In this document: piece after piece, positions 1 to 11,932 of the stretch | How the letters are laid out: every line of letters starts with the position of its first letter | How positions within the stretch are numbered: position 1 is the stretch's first letter | Source of the DNA: Litsea cubeba | Lineage: Eukaryota; Streptophyta; Magnoliopsida; Laurales; Lauraceae | Length of the DNA: 64,000 nucleotides | Direction of reading: 5' to 3' | Assembly: GCA_012931725.1 (NCBI GenBank) | Contig: CM022946.1 | Span: forward strand, 47,372,170-47,436,169 | Program-made: the position numbers and the translations under genes | The notes under the pieces: model-generated | Database searches by the model: none | What the model was told of the DNA's origin: nothing | What the model saw: only the letters and a program-made list of their open reading frames with translations

Positions 1-3000
1 TACTCCAAGACTTGGTCCCCAAAACCTTCACCAAAACAGAGAAGGTCCCAAACATCCACCAAGCCAGCATACCTGGCCCCACTCAAAGAGAACCAGTTCT
101 ACCCTCTTGCTTACATGAAAGAGGACAGACCCATCTCAAACCTGACTCCCAAGTCATCCCAGCATGAGCCGGCTTGTTCCTACAAGCCCAAAATCAAGTC
201 ATGCATCATAAGGCCTCCACAAGCACCTGCTAAGGCCTACAAACCTGCAGTTCGACCCTTCATATCTACAGGGGCCGAACTTCAAAAATTCAAAGCTTCG
301 CTGCAACTGGCGAAGGATAGGGTTCGCATCCTGTCCTTGCCCAGCTACAAAGAAGACAGACTCGGCTGCTGCGCCCGAGGGAGCACATCCTTCATCGTCA
401 AAGCCCAGCCAGAGCTGACCGAAGCTCAAACTGCTCGTCGCATACGCCGCCGCACGTCGTATAGACAAAAGAGACTAGAGAAGCAAAGGACCCAGCCTCC
501 CACACTTCAAGTCTCTCCCAAATGGGTCGAAAAAGAAAGACCTAACCAAGTTGCTGCCGTCCATATGGTTGGAAAAACCAGAAGGCGCCAAAAATCAGCA
601 ACAAAAATCCATGTCCGACGTCCGATGACCCGCAGCGTCTCCAGGACAAGAAGACATTCAGAAGAATCCCCTGCTCCTTCAAGCAAAGGACAGCAGAGTG
701 ATCCTTCCCCAAGCTCCTCTTCAAAAAGAATGAGCCCCAGCTCAGTCACCAGGACAGTTTCTTCGTTCGAGTCACAAAGGATGAATGTCTTGGCTACAAA
801 TTCTGAGCCACCACCCCGCAATCCACCTCCAGAAGATGCGATCACCCGCATCCAGCAGTTGGAACAGGGCCAGCAGAGGATTGAAACTCTGATGGAAAAC
901 CTTCTCCTCGCCTTCCAAAATCAGGCGAACAATGAACCTCCTCCGAATCATCAAGACGACGAGGTAAATGGAGAAGAAAATGAGTCACGCGCCCTTACCA
1001 AAAAGGACGTAGACGGTATCCTCGCCAAAGCAAAAGAAGAGGATATACTCAAGGAGCATGGGATCAAGCCACCATATCCCTTATGGATGGACTCGGTCCC
1101 GTTCCCCACCAAATTCAAGCATCCTACTCTCCAAACATATACGGGGAAAGGATCAGCCAGACAACACGTCATCCACTTCAAGATCCTGACGGGAGCTATC
1201 GCGGATCAAGATGCACTCAAGATCCGCCTCTTTGCAAGTACCCTAAAAGGTACGGCCTTCGATTGGTACTCCACTCTGCCGGAGGACTCAATCCAAAACT
1301 GGGCCATGCTAGAGACACGCTTCCTGACTCACTTCAAAGGTGAAGATCATCCCGCTACTATGGCTCAGCTGTGCAGCCTAAAACAGGGGGAGAATGAATC
1401 AACATATGACTTCATTCACAAGTGGAAAGCAATGGCATACAAATGCTCTGATGTATTGCCACAAGCGTCGCTAGTCGACATCTGCCGAAACAACATGAGA
1501 GCCAGAATCCGCTCCATGGTCATCGGCAACAAATCAAAAAACCTGAGAGAACTCCTAGAAGCTTCCATGGAAGCTGAAACGGTGATTAAAGACCTCAACA
1601 GTCAGAAATCATCAAGAAAAGAGCCAACTGCCATTACGACCTCAAAACCAAAGAAGAAAGAGGTCCTCAATGTGCAGACCAAGTCAGCTCCTCAGCCACC
1701 AAAGAAAGCTGAAAACAAAGCTGTTGGTAAGAGACCTGAACTCTCAGATGCCTTCAAAGAACGAGTAGAGAAGAAATACCCGTTTGATGAAGATGTTGAT
1801 GAAATCTTCGGGGCTCTTGTAGCGAATGGCAAGCTCACCTTGCCTGAACCAAAAAGACCTGGTGATGTTGGCAAAACCAACGATCCTCCGTACTGTCCAT
1901 ACCACCAGATGATCTCGCATCCTCTCAATCAATGCTTCGTTGTGAGAGAGAAAATAAATGAGATGTGGAAAAACGGAGTCATCACCTTTGACAAAAACTA
2001 TGGGTCTGCCTCCGTCAACATGGTGACATGTGGACAAACATCAAAATCACCGAAGAAGAAGATCACTACTTCCTTCAAGGTGATAAACTCAATCCAAGCG
2101 TCCGAGGAACTGGTTCCCTACCCGACACCAGACGGACAACCGATATGGGTACATCCCGATCTCCTGGAAGATGAAAATTGGGAGGTCGTGAAAACAAAGC
2201 CTACAGCTCAACAGCGAAGGCAGGCTAGGAAACATCTCCTCAAGCTCAAACGGCAAGAGAAGACCCAGCCAAAACTAGAGGTCAAAGAAAATGCAGAGGC
2301 TTCCTCTACCGCTTCACTGGAGGTAACAAAAACATCCCTTCCAGAGACTTCAAAGGGGGTAAGGAAATTCACTCTCAGTGATTTCATGCCACCTCAATTC
2401 AAAGAAGCCATACAGGAGGTATCATACTCCTGCAATTCGGTAGTTGGATTCTCCATTGATGGATACGAATCCAGCGACACCGATGATGGATTCGAATCCA
2501 ACTACACAGATGAGTGGGAGGAGTCCCTTGAAACAGGAGAATATCTCTCCGATGAGGAATGGGTTCCTGAGTCTCATCTTATGCCAGTAATCTGGTATAA
2601 CCCCCTACAGCCACAAGGATCCTGGTCTGATGATGAAGAAGACCAAGAAGCTGTACAAGAAAATGCTGCTGACCCAGCACCTCTCATTACTCCAGTGGAA
2701 ATCAACAATGTTGAGCCACAAAGAGATGATGAAGAAGAAGATCCGGCTCCCATACCTGATCTTGAAGAATATGCAAGGATCTTGCAGCGACTCGCTCTAG
2801 AACAAGAGCAAGAACGCGTCAACGAGCCTCCTCGCAATCCAGAGCCTGAAGTCCCTGAAGACCACCAGGTACATCCTCTCTTAACTCCTGAAAATGGAGA
2901 AAATTGCTGGATAGACGATCCTCTCACATCCGAGGATGAGTCTGACTCCGATCAGGCAACGTCTCCCGTCAGAGCTTCCTGTAATGTGATAATTCGGGAT

Positions 3001-3108
3001 TATAGCTCTTCCGAAGCATCATCTGATGAGAGCACTTACACTCCGGCTTCGCAAACACAAACTGCGAATGAATCCATTGAAATGCTTCTTCGGCGTCTCG
3101 TCGGGTAA
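1..3108 (+). pseudogene. gag: gag of copy A, 5' partial and 3' truncated by deletion
   Basis: This encodes the capsid/nucleocapsid polyprotein that packages the element RNA. The frame is open from base 1, in register with residues of the copy B gag well downstream of its start, so the true start lies outside the window. It has a basic, Ser/Pro-rich N-terminal region, a retrotransposon gag domain (about 1080-1600, with the W-x-x-L-E-x-x-F motif near 1300), and a degenerate zinc knuckle C-P-Y-H...H-x4-C near 1897-1935. A long acidic tail follows. At 3041-3047 the sequence switches to the RT region of pol, so the last residues before the stop at 3106-3108 are out-of-frame RT. About 150 C-terminal gag residues are missing compared with B. 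Confidence 0.9.
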
Positions 3109-5651
3109 GTTCCTCGGATTCTTAGTTCGGAAAGCTGGAATAGAGCTTGACCCCATAAAAGTCAAAGCCATTCTAGAAATGCCCTCTCCAAGAACCTTGA
3201 GAGAACTCAAAGGGCTTCAAGGGAGATTGGCCTACATCAGACGGTTCATCTCCAATCTTTCGGGGAAATGCCGTCCATTCTCCCGGTTGATGAAAAAAGG
3301 TGTAAACTTTGTCTGGGATGCTGACTGTGAAGCTGCTTTCCAAGACATCAAGTCATACCTGACAAAACCTCCAGTGTTAACTGCTCCTACCACTGGAAAA
3401 CCATTCATCTTGTACACAAGAGCCCTTGACCACTCTCTGGGAGCTCTGCTTGCGCAAGAAAATGATCAAAGAAAAGAAGCTGCTCTATATTACCTCAGCC
3501 GCATGCTAGTAGGTGCAGAGCATCGCTACTCTCCAGTCGAAAAAGAATGTCTTGCAGTGATGTTCGCCGTACAAAAGCTGCGTCACTACTTGCTTTCCAA
3601 CACAGTCTACCTAGTCTCGAGGGTCAACCTCTTGAAGGTCCTTGTTACAAAAGGCAGGTTCTCTCAATGCTCGACTGGCAAAATGGTCCATCCTTCTGTC
3701 ACAATTTGATATTAGGTATGTACCACAAAAAGCAATAAAAGGGCAAGCTCTAGCGGACTTCCTCGCAGAGCATCCATTTCCTAAAGATTCTCCACTAAGA
3801 GATGATCTCCCAGACGAACCCGTCTACAATGTGGAGACTTTCTCACAAAGTGCCTCCTGGGACATGTACTTTGACGGTGCAACCAGGACAAATGAAAAAA
3901 GACAGCTGATCTCGGGAGTTGGCATCCTCTTTGTTAGCCCCGACAAATACATGATTCCACACGCTTTCTCGCTACTGGAACCATGCACAAACAATGCAGC
4001 TGAATATCAAGCTCTGATCTTAGGATTGGAACTCGCCATCGAATCCGGTATCACCATGCTGGAAGTCTTTGGAGACTCTTAACTGATCGTCAACCAGATG
4101 AATCAGAAATTTGAAGTCAGGAAGCCAGATTTGCTGCCCTACTACAACAAGGCACAATCACTTCTGTAAAAGTTTGACATCTGTCACATCACCCACATTC
4201 GTAGAGGTGAAAACATACGTGCAGATGCCCTAGCCGGACTTGCCGCATCCATGGCAATCCAGGAAGGGGAAAACATGCAAATCACAGTGTGCGAAAGGAG
4301 AATCCTTCCTCCTCTTAACACACACCAAGCAGTTGCTGAATGCCACCAAGTGGTCGGAAGTCGGATTTCAATCCTTCAAACTTCAATTGGCGACTGGAGG
4401 GATCCGTTCATTGATTACATTATGTTCGGAATCCTACCTGAAGATCCAAAAGAACGGGTAAGCATCCAAAGGCGAACCCCAAGCTTCCATTTGGATATTC
4501 CTTCAAAAATCCTTTACAGGAAATCCTTCAACGGAGTACTTCTACGCTGCTTGTCACAACAAGAGGCTGAAGAAACACTCAAAGAAGTTTATGCTGGTCT
4601 TTGCGGAGCTCATCAGGCTGGACCTAAGCTCTATGATCAGATAAAAAGGTTAGGATATTACTGGCCTACCATGGTAGCTGACGCAATGCAATTTGCTAAG
4701 CGCTGCCAACAATGCCAAGTTCATAGAGATTACATTCACATGCCTCCAGAATGGCTGCATCCTACAGCGATCTCATGGCCTTTCGAAGCCTGGGGTATGG
4801 ACATCATAGGTCCTATTTCTCCCCCTTCAAGCAAAGGTCATCGCTTCATCTTCGCCGCTACGGATTATTTCTCCAAGTGGTCAGAAGCATTTGCGTTTAA
4901 CGAAATGAAGACCTCATCAGTCCTTCAGTTCCTGCGCACCAACATCATTTGTCGTTTCGGCATACCCAAAAGATTCGTCCATGATAACGGACCACAGTTC
5001 TGGGATCATCGATTCTACAGGTTCTGCGACAAATACAAAATCCAAAGCTGTCCTTCGACTCCATACAATCCGGCAGCAAACGGGTTAGCAGAAGCTTTCA
5101 ACAAGACACTCTGCAAAATCCTCAAAAAAATGGTCTCTAGTCACAAAAGAGACTGGAGCGACAAAATGTCTGAAGCTTTGTGGGCCTATCGAACCACCGT
5201 TCGAGGACCAACCCATAGCACACCATTCTCCTTGGTCTATGGATGCGAAGCTGTCGTGCCCTTGGAAGTACAAATTCCTTCCTTGAGGGTATCCTTGCAA
5301 AATGACATGACTCAAGAAAGCAATGTCAAATTGTGGCTCCATGAGCTGGACAATCTCGATGAGAGACGGCTCGAAGCTCATTAAAGCATTGAACTTTACC
5401 AAGCACGTATGGCAGGATCTTTCGATAAAAAGGTCAGGCAACGCGCCTACAAAAAGAGTGACTTGGTTCTTGCGGTAAAAAGACCAATGGTCTTCGCTCA
5501 CAAGTCCAAAGGCAAATTTGAGCCAAAATGGGAGGGACCCTACGTCATCGACAAGGTTTTCTCTAACGGTGCATATGCACTCCTAAACATGGAAGGTGAC
5601 AGATGTATGCTGCCCATCAACGACAAGTTCTTAAAGCGGTACTACCCTTGA
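3041..5651 (+). pseudogene. pol: pol remnant of copy A: RT C-terminus, RNase H, second RNase H, integrase
   Basis: Protease, G-patch and the RT core with the Y-V-D-D motif are absent, removed by the deletion at 3041. What remains is the RT thumb/connection and first RNase H (to about 3650), the extra archaeal-type RNase H (about 3860-4240), and integrase (about 4560-5340: zinc-binding region with CQQC, then D in WGMD, D in HDNGPQF, E in GLAEAF). A C-terminal domain follows and ends at 5649-5651. Against copy B the breaks are one extra A in an A-run near 3650 (frameshift), CAA to TAA at 4079-4081, CAA to TAA near 4168, and a TAA at 5382-5384 where B has CAA. The integrase stretch 4251-5384 is otherwise open. 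B has a one-base deletion and a nonsense codon within the corresponding stretch. Confidence 0.9.
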
Positions 5652-5924
5652 AGACTAAACCCACCCTTTTTTAGAATTTTCATATCAAATGTTGAAATTT
5701 CTAGAAATCTAAAACAATGCTTACTTTCATCGTTTCATTGTTCAAAAAAAAAATCCAAGTTTAGGAACCTTTCCCTAACTTGACCAAAATCTTCAACCCT
5801 TGAACCCAAAATTCATGGTTTGAAACAAAATCCGGATTCAGGGATTTCCACCCTAGTCCACCCTGCCTTTTACCGCCAAAGTGGTTTTAGGTCAAAACTT
5901 ATGACCCTCGTGTCTTTAAAAAAA

Positions 5925-6420
5925 AAAAAAATGGTTTTTCAAAAACCGCGAGGAAGCGACGCTTAGTCGATACTCGCACAAATCGGAAGCAAGCGAACCA
6001 CGTTCGACACTTCCAAAATCGCAGGGAAGCGACATTTCGTCGATACTTGCAAAATCCAAAACCGTGGAAACGCAACATTTCAGTTGATATCCACAACCCA
6101 AATTTCAAAGGTTCGAAAAAACCTAAAAAAAAAAAAAAACTGTGGAGACGCAACATTTCAGTTGATATCCATAACCCAAAGGTTCGAGAAAACCACAAAT
6201 TTCAAAAAATCGTGGGGAAACGACATCAAGTCAGTACCCGCAAAACCAAAATTTTTGAAAAGCAAGGATGCGACATTCCATCGATACTTGCACCCAAATC
6301 CGCGAGGATGCGACATTCCATCGATACTCGCAACCGAATGAGCAAGGATGCGACATTCCATCGATACTTGCAAGAACATTCAGCAGGGAGGCGACTTTTA
6401 GTCGATACTTGCATTTTTTG
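5925..6420 (+). repeat. Degenerate tandem array 1 in the pol/antisense-gene spacer, copy A
   Basis: About nine imperfect units of roughly 35-60 bp share the core CGACATTnnrTCGATACTyGCA. The three most regular units lie at about 6265-6375. The array sits just past the end of pol and upstream (element sense) of array 2, between two convergent transcription units. The same array is present in copy B at about 30860-31330. No coding function is supported. Confidence 0.8.
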
Positions 6421-6424
6421 AAAA

Positions 6425-6800
6425 CCAAACCGGCTATAAATGCCATCAAAACAGGCTATAAATGCCACAAACCGGCTATCAATGCCACCAAAAACAAAAC
6501 CGGCTATCAATGCCACAAACAAAAAAAAAAACTTGGATTTCAAAAAACCCGGCTATCAATGCCACCAAAACAAAACAGGCTATAAATGCCACCAACAAAC
6601 CGGCTATAGATGCCACAAAACAAACCGGCTATCAATGCCATCAAAAACCGGCTATAAATGCCACAAAACAAACCGGCTATCAATGCCACCAAAATTGGCT
6701 ATAGATGCCACAAAAAAAACTCGGCTATCAATGCCACAAGAAAAGCTGGCTCTCATGCCAAAATTGGCTTCCATGCCACAAACAAAAACCTGGCTTTTAT
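6425..6800 (+). repeat. Short tandem array 2 (CGGCTATMAATGCCA units), copy A
   Basis: Some 15 units of about 20-28 bp have the core GGCTAT(A/C)(A/G)ATGCCA separated by A-rich linkers. The core is an imperfect palindrome (GGC...GCC). Near-identical units occur in the U5 part of the LTR (14936-14990). The equivalent in copy B is about 30540-30860. Confidence 0.85.
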
Positions 6801-6854
6801 GCCAAAACAATCACTTGACAAAAGATTTTCACAAAATGACGACCTTTTGATCAA

Positions 6855-6990
6855 ATCCCATTTAGCAATTACTTTTATCACAAAAAGATTCAAGTGAGCG
6901 TAGGGATAACAAAAAAAAAAGCATCCCATTTAGCAATTACTTTTATCACAAAAAGATTCAAGTGAGCGTAGGGATAACAAAAAAAAAAAA
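6855..6990 (+). repeat. 68-bp tandem duplication, two copies
   Basis: The block starting ATCCCATTTAGCAATTAC and ending in GATAACA plus an A-run occurs at 6855 and again at 6923. Copy B has the same duplication at about 30370-30495, so it predates the split of A and B. It lies just past the 3' end of the antisense gene. Confidence 0.85.
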
Positions 6991-7075
6991 AGAGTACCAA
7001 AAAAATACAAGTGGTACAAAAAAAAAAGAAAAGAGAGAAGGATGGTTTCTGTAAAAAAAAAAAATATACAGGAGC

Positions 7076-10000
7076 TCAATCAAAAATGGTCTCCAGCCAA
7101 GAGTTCAGCTCCCCAAGCAAACTTTTAGCCTCAGCCGTCAAGGATTCCAAGGCACGCTTCTTCAGGAACCTGCCATGAGATGCTGGAGTGGGCTGTACCC
7201 CTTCTTTCACACCAGGAAGCTTACCTCGAGCAGTTTGCCATTGTTCCTTCTCATCAGACTTCCTTTTGAGAACCCGTTCGGCATCTGCAACCTGGTGAAT
7301 CAGAGCACTCTCCCTGTCGCGAGCCTCTATTATGGCAGTCCACTTGGCAGCGACTTGTGCCTGCAAATGCTCAAGACGTTTCCTGGCCTCATCGACCTCC
7401 CTGTCAAGGATGTTAAGGTCATGTGTCAGCCTGATGATGGCTATCTCTTCTAAGTTCCTCTTTCGGACTGCCTGCTTCTTGCTTTCTGTAGCCTCATCCA
7501 GGTCAGACTTAGCCTTATCAGCAGGGTCCAGGAACATCTCCTTGAAGAACTGGTCATCAGCCAAACTCACGGTCTCAAACCACTTGTCACCCAGTGCAAT
7601 GATCCTATCAACGATCGCCCTGGCACCTGTGACATCCAGACCAGCCTCTTCAGCATCACTGAGAATCTCGTGCACATGCTGGATCATGCCAAATCCGGCT
7701 TCCAAGTGCCCAGAAAAGAGAGTCTCAATCCAAGAGCTCAGAACTCGCATCACCACCTTCTTCGCAAAAAGAAGAGATGGCCCAGCTGAGGATTCGCCCA
7801 ACTCCGTTGGTCGGCTACTCATATCATCATCTGTTGGAAGAGTAGCAAAAGAACTCTTTCCAGCTGAAGCTGCTCCTGCTCGGGAAGGAATCTCAGCGCG
7901 AGGAATCTCCTCAATATTGTCAGAGCTGGTCCCAGGAATCTCTACCTTTGGATTAACCTCTGGCATCCCTTGCTCTGGAAGCGACGGATCCTCCTCTGCC
8001 ACTTCAAAACCTGCAAAAGAAACACAAAAAGGTATGAATATGACCCTGTTTGAAAATCAATATCAGGGTTATAATTACAAAATACCTTCTTCGACGACTG
8101 GCGGAACACTTTCTTCCTCCATGAACTCATCGGAAGCATCATCAACATTTGCGTCCATCGATGGTTCAAAGTCATCAGAACCCTGTGGCAAGTCAGCTGA
8201 CAAAAAAAAAATGTGTTAGCAAACCGAGTCACAAACAAAAAAAAAGGAGCAAAAGAAGTCGTACCAATTGGAGATTCTGGATTTACTCCAGAGTCCCTCG
8301 GTTCTTCTTCAGGTGCCTCAACAGGATCCATCACCACGTCATCGGTTGGGACCTCAGGCATCACCAAGTCTTCCTCTGCTAAAAAAAAAAAAGAAAAGCA
8401 GAAAACAAGAAGCAAATCATAACATGGAAAAAATCCCATGAAAAGAAATGGAAAGAGAAAAAGGAAGAATCATACCTTCACCGACGGTCTCTTCTTCTCG
8501 GCTTCTCTTCTCTGGAGGCTCGTCAGCATCCACTGGCACATCCTCATTGATAGTAAGAGGAACTTTCAAGTTAGGAGAGTCCTCATGCTGCCCCTTGCTG
8601 CGATGATGACTCCTCCACCTCTTACCTCTGCGGGCTCGCTTCTTAGAGGAACCTGCCCCGCTGTCAGAGTCAGGTTTCCCACTTGACTCCTCACTGGATG
8701 GTCTGCTCTTGCCAGTAGACTCCACGGAAGCTTGCCTCTGTGCCGCTTGCATCCAAGCGCCAAGTTCGGCTTCCTCCTGTTCTAGCTGCTCCAAAGCCTC
8801 ATCAGGTATTTCTCGAACAGCTTCAGAACCAATGACGCCCTGGTCACCGAGAAAGCCTATCTTGTGCTTCTCTCCAGAAAGGAAGGCCCAAACTTCCTCT
8901 CGCCGGACGCCATCCGACTTTCCAAGGCCCTTTCCAGATGCCAGCTTCACATCAAGCTCCTTCTTGGAAAGCCCCCGATATGCCGAAAAGCTCTCCGCGA
9001 ACCACTTCGCAAAGCCGGCAGTCCGGGAAGTCAGCAACACAGGATAAGAAATCATGGCTGTAGTGTCTTCAGCACTATAGAAAGCCCATGCATTTCTCCC
9101 GTCCTGTAAGCCTCCAAAGCGCTTCACCATGCTTGAAGGCGCTCCAACAACGCCTTGAGAAAAGCCCAGCTGCAAAGCAAAGCGAGAGGGTACATACGGC
9201 TGGATGTCGACGAAAAGATGTCTACGGTACACCATCGTGCCGACACGTATGCTGAAAAGCCACTCTCTCTCTGCATTTGTCAAGGAATAATGCCTTCCCG
9301 ACCCCGCCCTGGTAGAGTCTCGGGAGGCACCAAAATCAAAAGCCTTCTTCCGCAACTCCGGAGAAAGCTTCACTGAAGACTGCCCCATCTCGACGTCCCT
9401 GAACCGTCGGATCCTCATGTGGGCAAACAAAAGTGATTCGGACACGGCTTTGCCCTTAGCCAGTCGAATCATCAGAGGATCATCATCCTGAGCAGCACCC
9501 AGCCGATGGAAGCCAGGACAGTGGTATACATACCACGAATAAAAGACATGGGCCGAAAATACCCTATTCATGGGAAGCCCAAGCCGAACCAAAAAAGCAG
9601 CAGCCTGCAGTTCGGTACACAGGTAGGAGTAAAGAGCTGGCCCCAAAGCAAGCTGCTCTCCAAACGCCATCTGACAAGCCGGAAAAATACAATGCGGCCT
9701 GATGTGCGTTCCATCTCCTCCAGCAAAAACAGCCTCACCAAGCCAATAAGTGAGGTAAACAGCAAGATCTCTTCGCAGTGCAATGTCAGGACATATGGCG
9801 TTTGTACTTGCACAGAAATCTCTCAACTCTTCTTGCATGGCCAAGATCTTCTTTGGATCCTGAGCTCCGGCTTCCTGGGTCATGCTATCAGAAGACTCCC
9901 TGCTATAAAAAAAGTTGGGGAATGAAGAGCTAAAACTCTTCCAGCTGCTGGATCTAACTTTCAAACCCCCCTTCTCCTTCAAAAAATCATAGAAGGCGAC

Positions 10001-11810
10001 GAGCTGAAAGTATAGAAGCCTGAACTCCTCAGACTGCCCCTCGAGGACGCTGTCAATCGGCATAAACTCCTCATAGAGCTTGCCGAGGATAGGCAATCCG
10101 GTAATGGCGCTCAGCTCCTTCAAAGAAAAACCAATCTCACCATTCGTCACAACGAAGGTATTGGTTTGTGGGAGGAATGACTCCAGCATAGCCATGAAGG
10201 CCTCGTCGGAAAAGATCACGGTCTCCCTAAAGGCGCGGACCGCATCAAAAATCCCGGCTTCCTTCAAAACGGCGCCACCAATCAGCAGGACGCGATCAGT
10301 CCACGACTTCCACTCGGAGTCAGCATTGAAGCGGCCACGAAGTCGGAAAGGCTTGATCCAATTGCTGCCATCACCACTGAAAATACCAAGGCCCACCGGT
10401 CTCAAATCGACCGACGGATAATCAGAGCCCTGGTAGCCGCTGGATGGCATCAACAGGTCCATATCAACAGGCGACCTCTCCGTATATCCAGGAGAACCGC
10501 CAACAAAAACCCCGGTCTTGATTACATTTGTCCTTCTCACCCAGCTTGGAGGATCTTCCCTCTTAGGGCACGTGGGGGCAAGGCTCAGAATCGAGACGGT
10601 GCGATCAAACGTCGACCGGGTAGCAACAGTCTTCTTCTCACCATCTGCTGTGAAAGAAAACTGAAAACATCTCCTCTGGTATGTCATGTCATCAGGGACT
10701 GCATCACCAAAGAAGAAGGTAGGCTTGGGCAAAACGCTCTGATCTTCCATCACCCATGGACGACTGCTTACCATGATCTTATAGAATTCCTCTCCCTTGA
10801 GAGCAATCAGTCGCTGCCTCATCTCATCTCTGTTGAGGGAGTCGCACTCTTCCAGATTTCTCTCAACATACTGGACCTTCTCAAAAGCCTGCTGAACGGC
10901 CGGATTAGAAGATCTAGAAGATCGACGAGGTACGCTTGTAGCAGGCTCTTTACCCTTGTTCGCTCTGGAGGAACCACCTGAAAAGGATGGAAAAGAAAAA
11001 GATCAAACATCAAAATGACAGAATCTCGCTAAAAAAAATCTGGCGAAATTTTGACATGATGACGGGGCAATTCCGAAGAAAAGGAACTATCCCGAAAGAA
11101 ATAAGAAAGCTTGAAGATGGGCTCAACATCGCTGCGAGCTCCGAAACTCCAAACTTTTGAAACCTAAAAGTCTCCGCAAAAACAGGAAGGGCTCAACATC
11201 ACTGCAAGCTCCAAATTCCCAAATTTGCGAAAACTTTCAGGTATGCTATCACATCATGCTACAAATTTAATTTACAAATTAAAGGCATGCATGAACATCT
11301 AGGTTTGCCAAAAAAAAAAAAAGAGAAGGGCATTATCATGATGAGCAAAAAAAAAAAAAGAAAAGAAACTTTCTCAAAAAAAAGAGGGGAAAGAGAACAA
11401 AAAAAAAAAGAAAAGAAACTTTCTCTAAAAAAAAAAAAAAAAAAAAAAGAGAAGGAAAAAAAAACAAAGAAAGAAAAGAAACTTTCTCAAAAAAAAAAGG
11501 GAGAAAGAAAACAAAAAAAAAAGAAAGAAAAATAAGGGGCTGGCCCACAGGCCGTGGCCCACAGGCCACGTGGCCGTACGGCCAGATCCGTACGGATCTG
11601 TCCGTACGGCCCACAAAAGAAAAAAAAATGCAAAAAAAAGAAAGAGGAAGAAAAAGCAAAAAGAAAACACGTGTGAAAAAAAAAGGGGAAAACACGTGAA
11701 AAAGAAAAAAAAAGAAGAAAAGAAAAGAAAGAAACAAAAAAAAAGAAAGAACTTTATTTTTCCTACAATGGAGTTTTCTTGAAAAAAAAGGAGAACTTAC
11801 TTGAAGCCAT
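7076..11810 (-). CDS. Antisense spliced gene of the Tat element, plant-mobile-domain-like protein, intact (copy A)
   Basis: The gene runs opposite to the retrotransposon. The exon model, read on the - strand, is 11810-11801, 10977-8476, 8378-8265, 8196-8086, 8010-7076. Exon 1 is ATGGCTTCAA followed by GTAAGT. Every intron is GT..AG and phase 1, and the lengths (10+2502+114+111+935 = 3672 nt) give 1,223 residues with no internal stop. The same junctions occur in copy B. Residues about 205-600 resemble the plant mobile domain (aminotransferase-like) family, with the signature F-S-L-K-E-L-S-x-I-T-G-L-P near 287-299. A basic cluster KKRARRGKRWR near the end of exon 2 could be a nuclear localisation signal. 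Exons 3-4 are acidic. Exon 5 encodes a predicted coiled coil rich in E/K/R. Extra antisense ORFs are known in Tat elements. The function of the protein is unknown, and the splice model is my inference from sequence. Confidence 0.82.
10978..11800 (-). other. Intron 1 of the antisense gene (copy A), with extreme purine/pyrimidine bias
   Basis: The donor GTAAGT is at 11800-11795 and the acceptor TTTTCAG at 10984-10978 on the - strand. In the gene's sense the intron is strongly T-rich, because the + strand at 11310-11540 is almost all A and G. It also holds a 40-bp near-perfect palindrome at 11572-11611. The lysine- or phenylalanine-rich open frames in this stretch are low-complexity artefacts. 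Confidence 0.75.
11572..11611. repeat. 40-bp near-perfect palindrome in antisense-gene intron 1
   Basis: The arms are GGCCGTACGG and CCGTACGGCC around a central AGATCCGTACGGATCT. Only one symmetric pair mismatches. Copy B (about 26965-26990) keeps a shorter version lacking about 14 bp, as expected of an unstable hairpin. Confidence 0.85.
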
Positions 11811-11932
11811 TGATGGAGAAAAAGAAGAAAAGTCTTGAAGATCTTGAAGAAGAAGAACTTTTGGTCTTGAAGCCCTCTTGAGATTATTGCAAAAGAAAGT
11901 AATAAGAGCAAGAGATCCAACCTTCTCCTTGC

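Noticed and set aside
6425..6800. Regular short repeats suggestive of a CRISPR array
   Set aside because: Units are degenerate, linkers are A-rich and not unique spacers, and the context is a plant retrotransposon.
6040..6850. Open frames across the spacer arrays (and 30449-31450)
   Set aside because: Produced by tandem repeats with unit lengths near multiples of three; no domain, and frames differ between copies.
7332..8219. 295-codon + strand open frame (and 416 codons at 28755-30005 on -)
   Set aside because: It is the shadow of the antisense gene's exons on the opposite strand; the exon model with splice sites explains the region better.
11287..11782. Lys-rich (+) and Phe-rich (-) open frames, and their counterparts at 26730-27574
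   Set aside because: Low-complexity A/G and T/C tracts inside antisense intron 1; not credible proteins.
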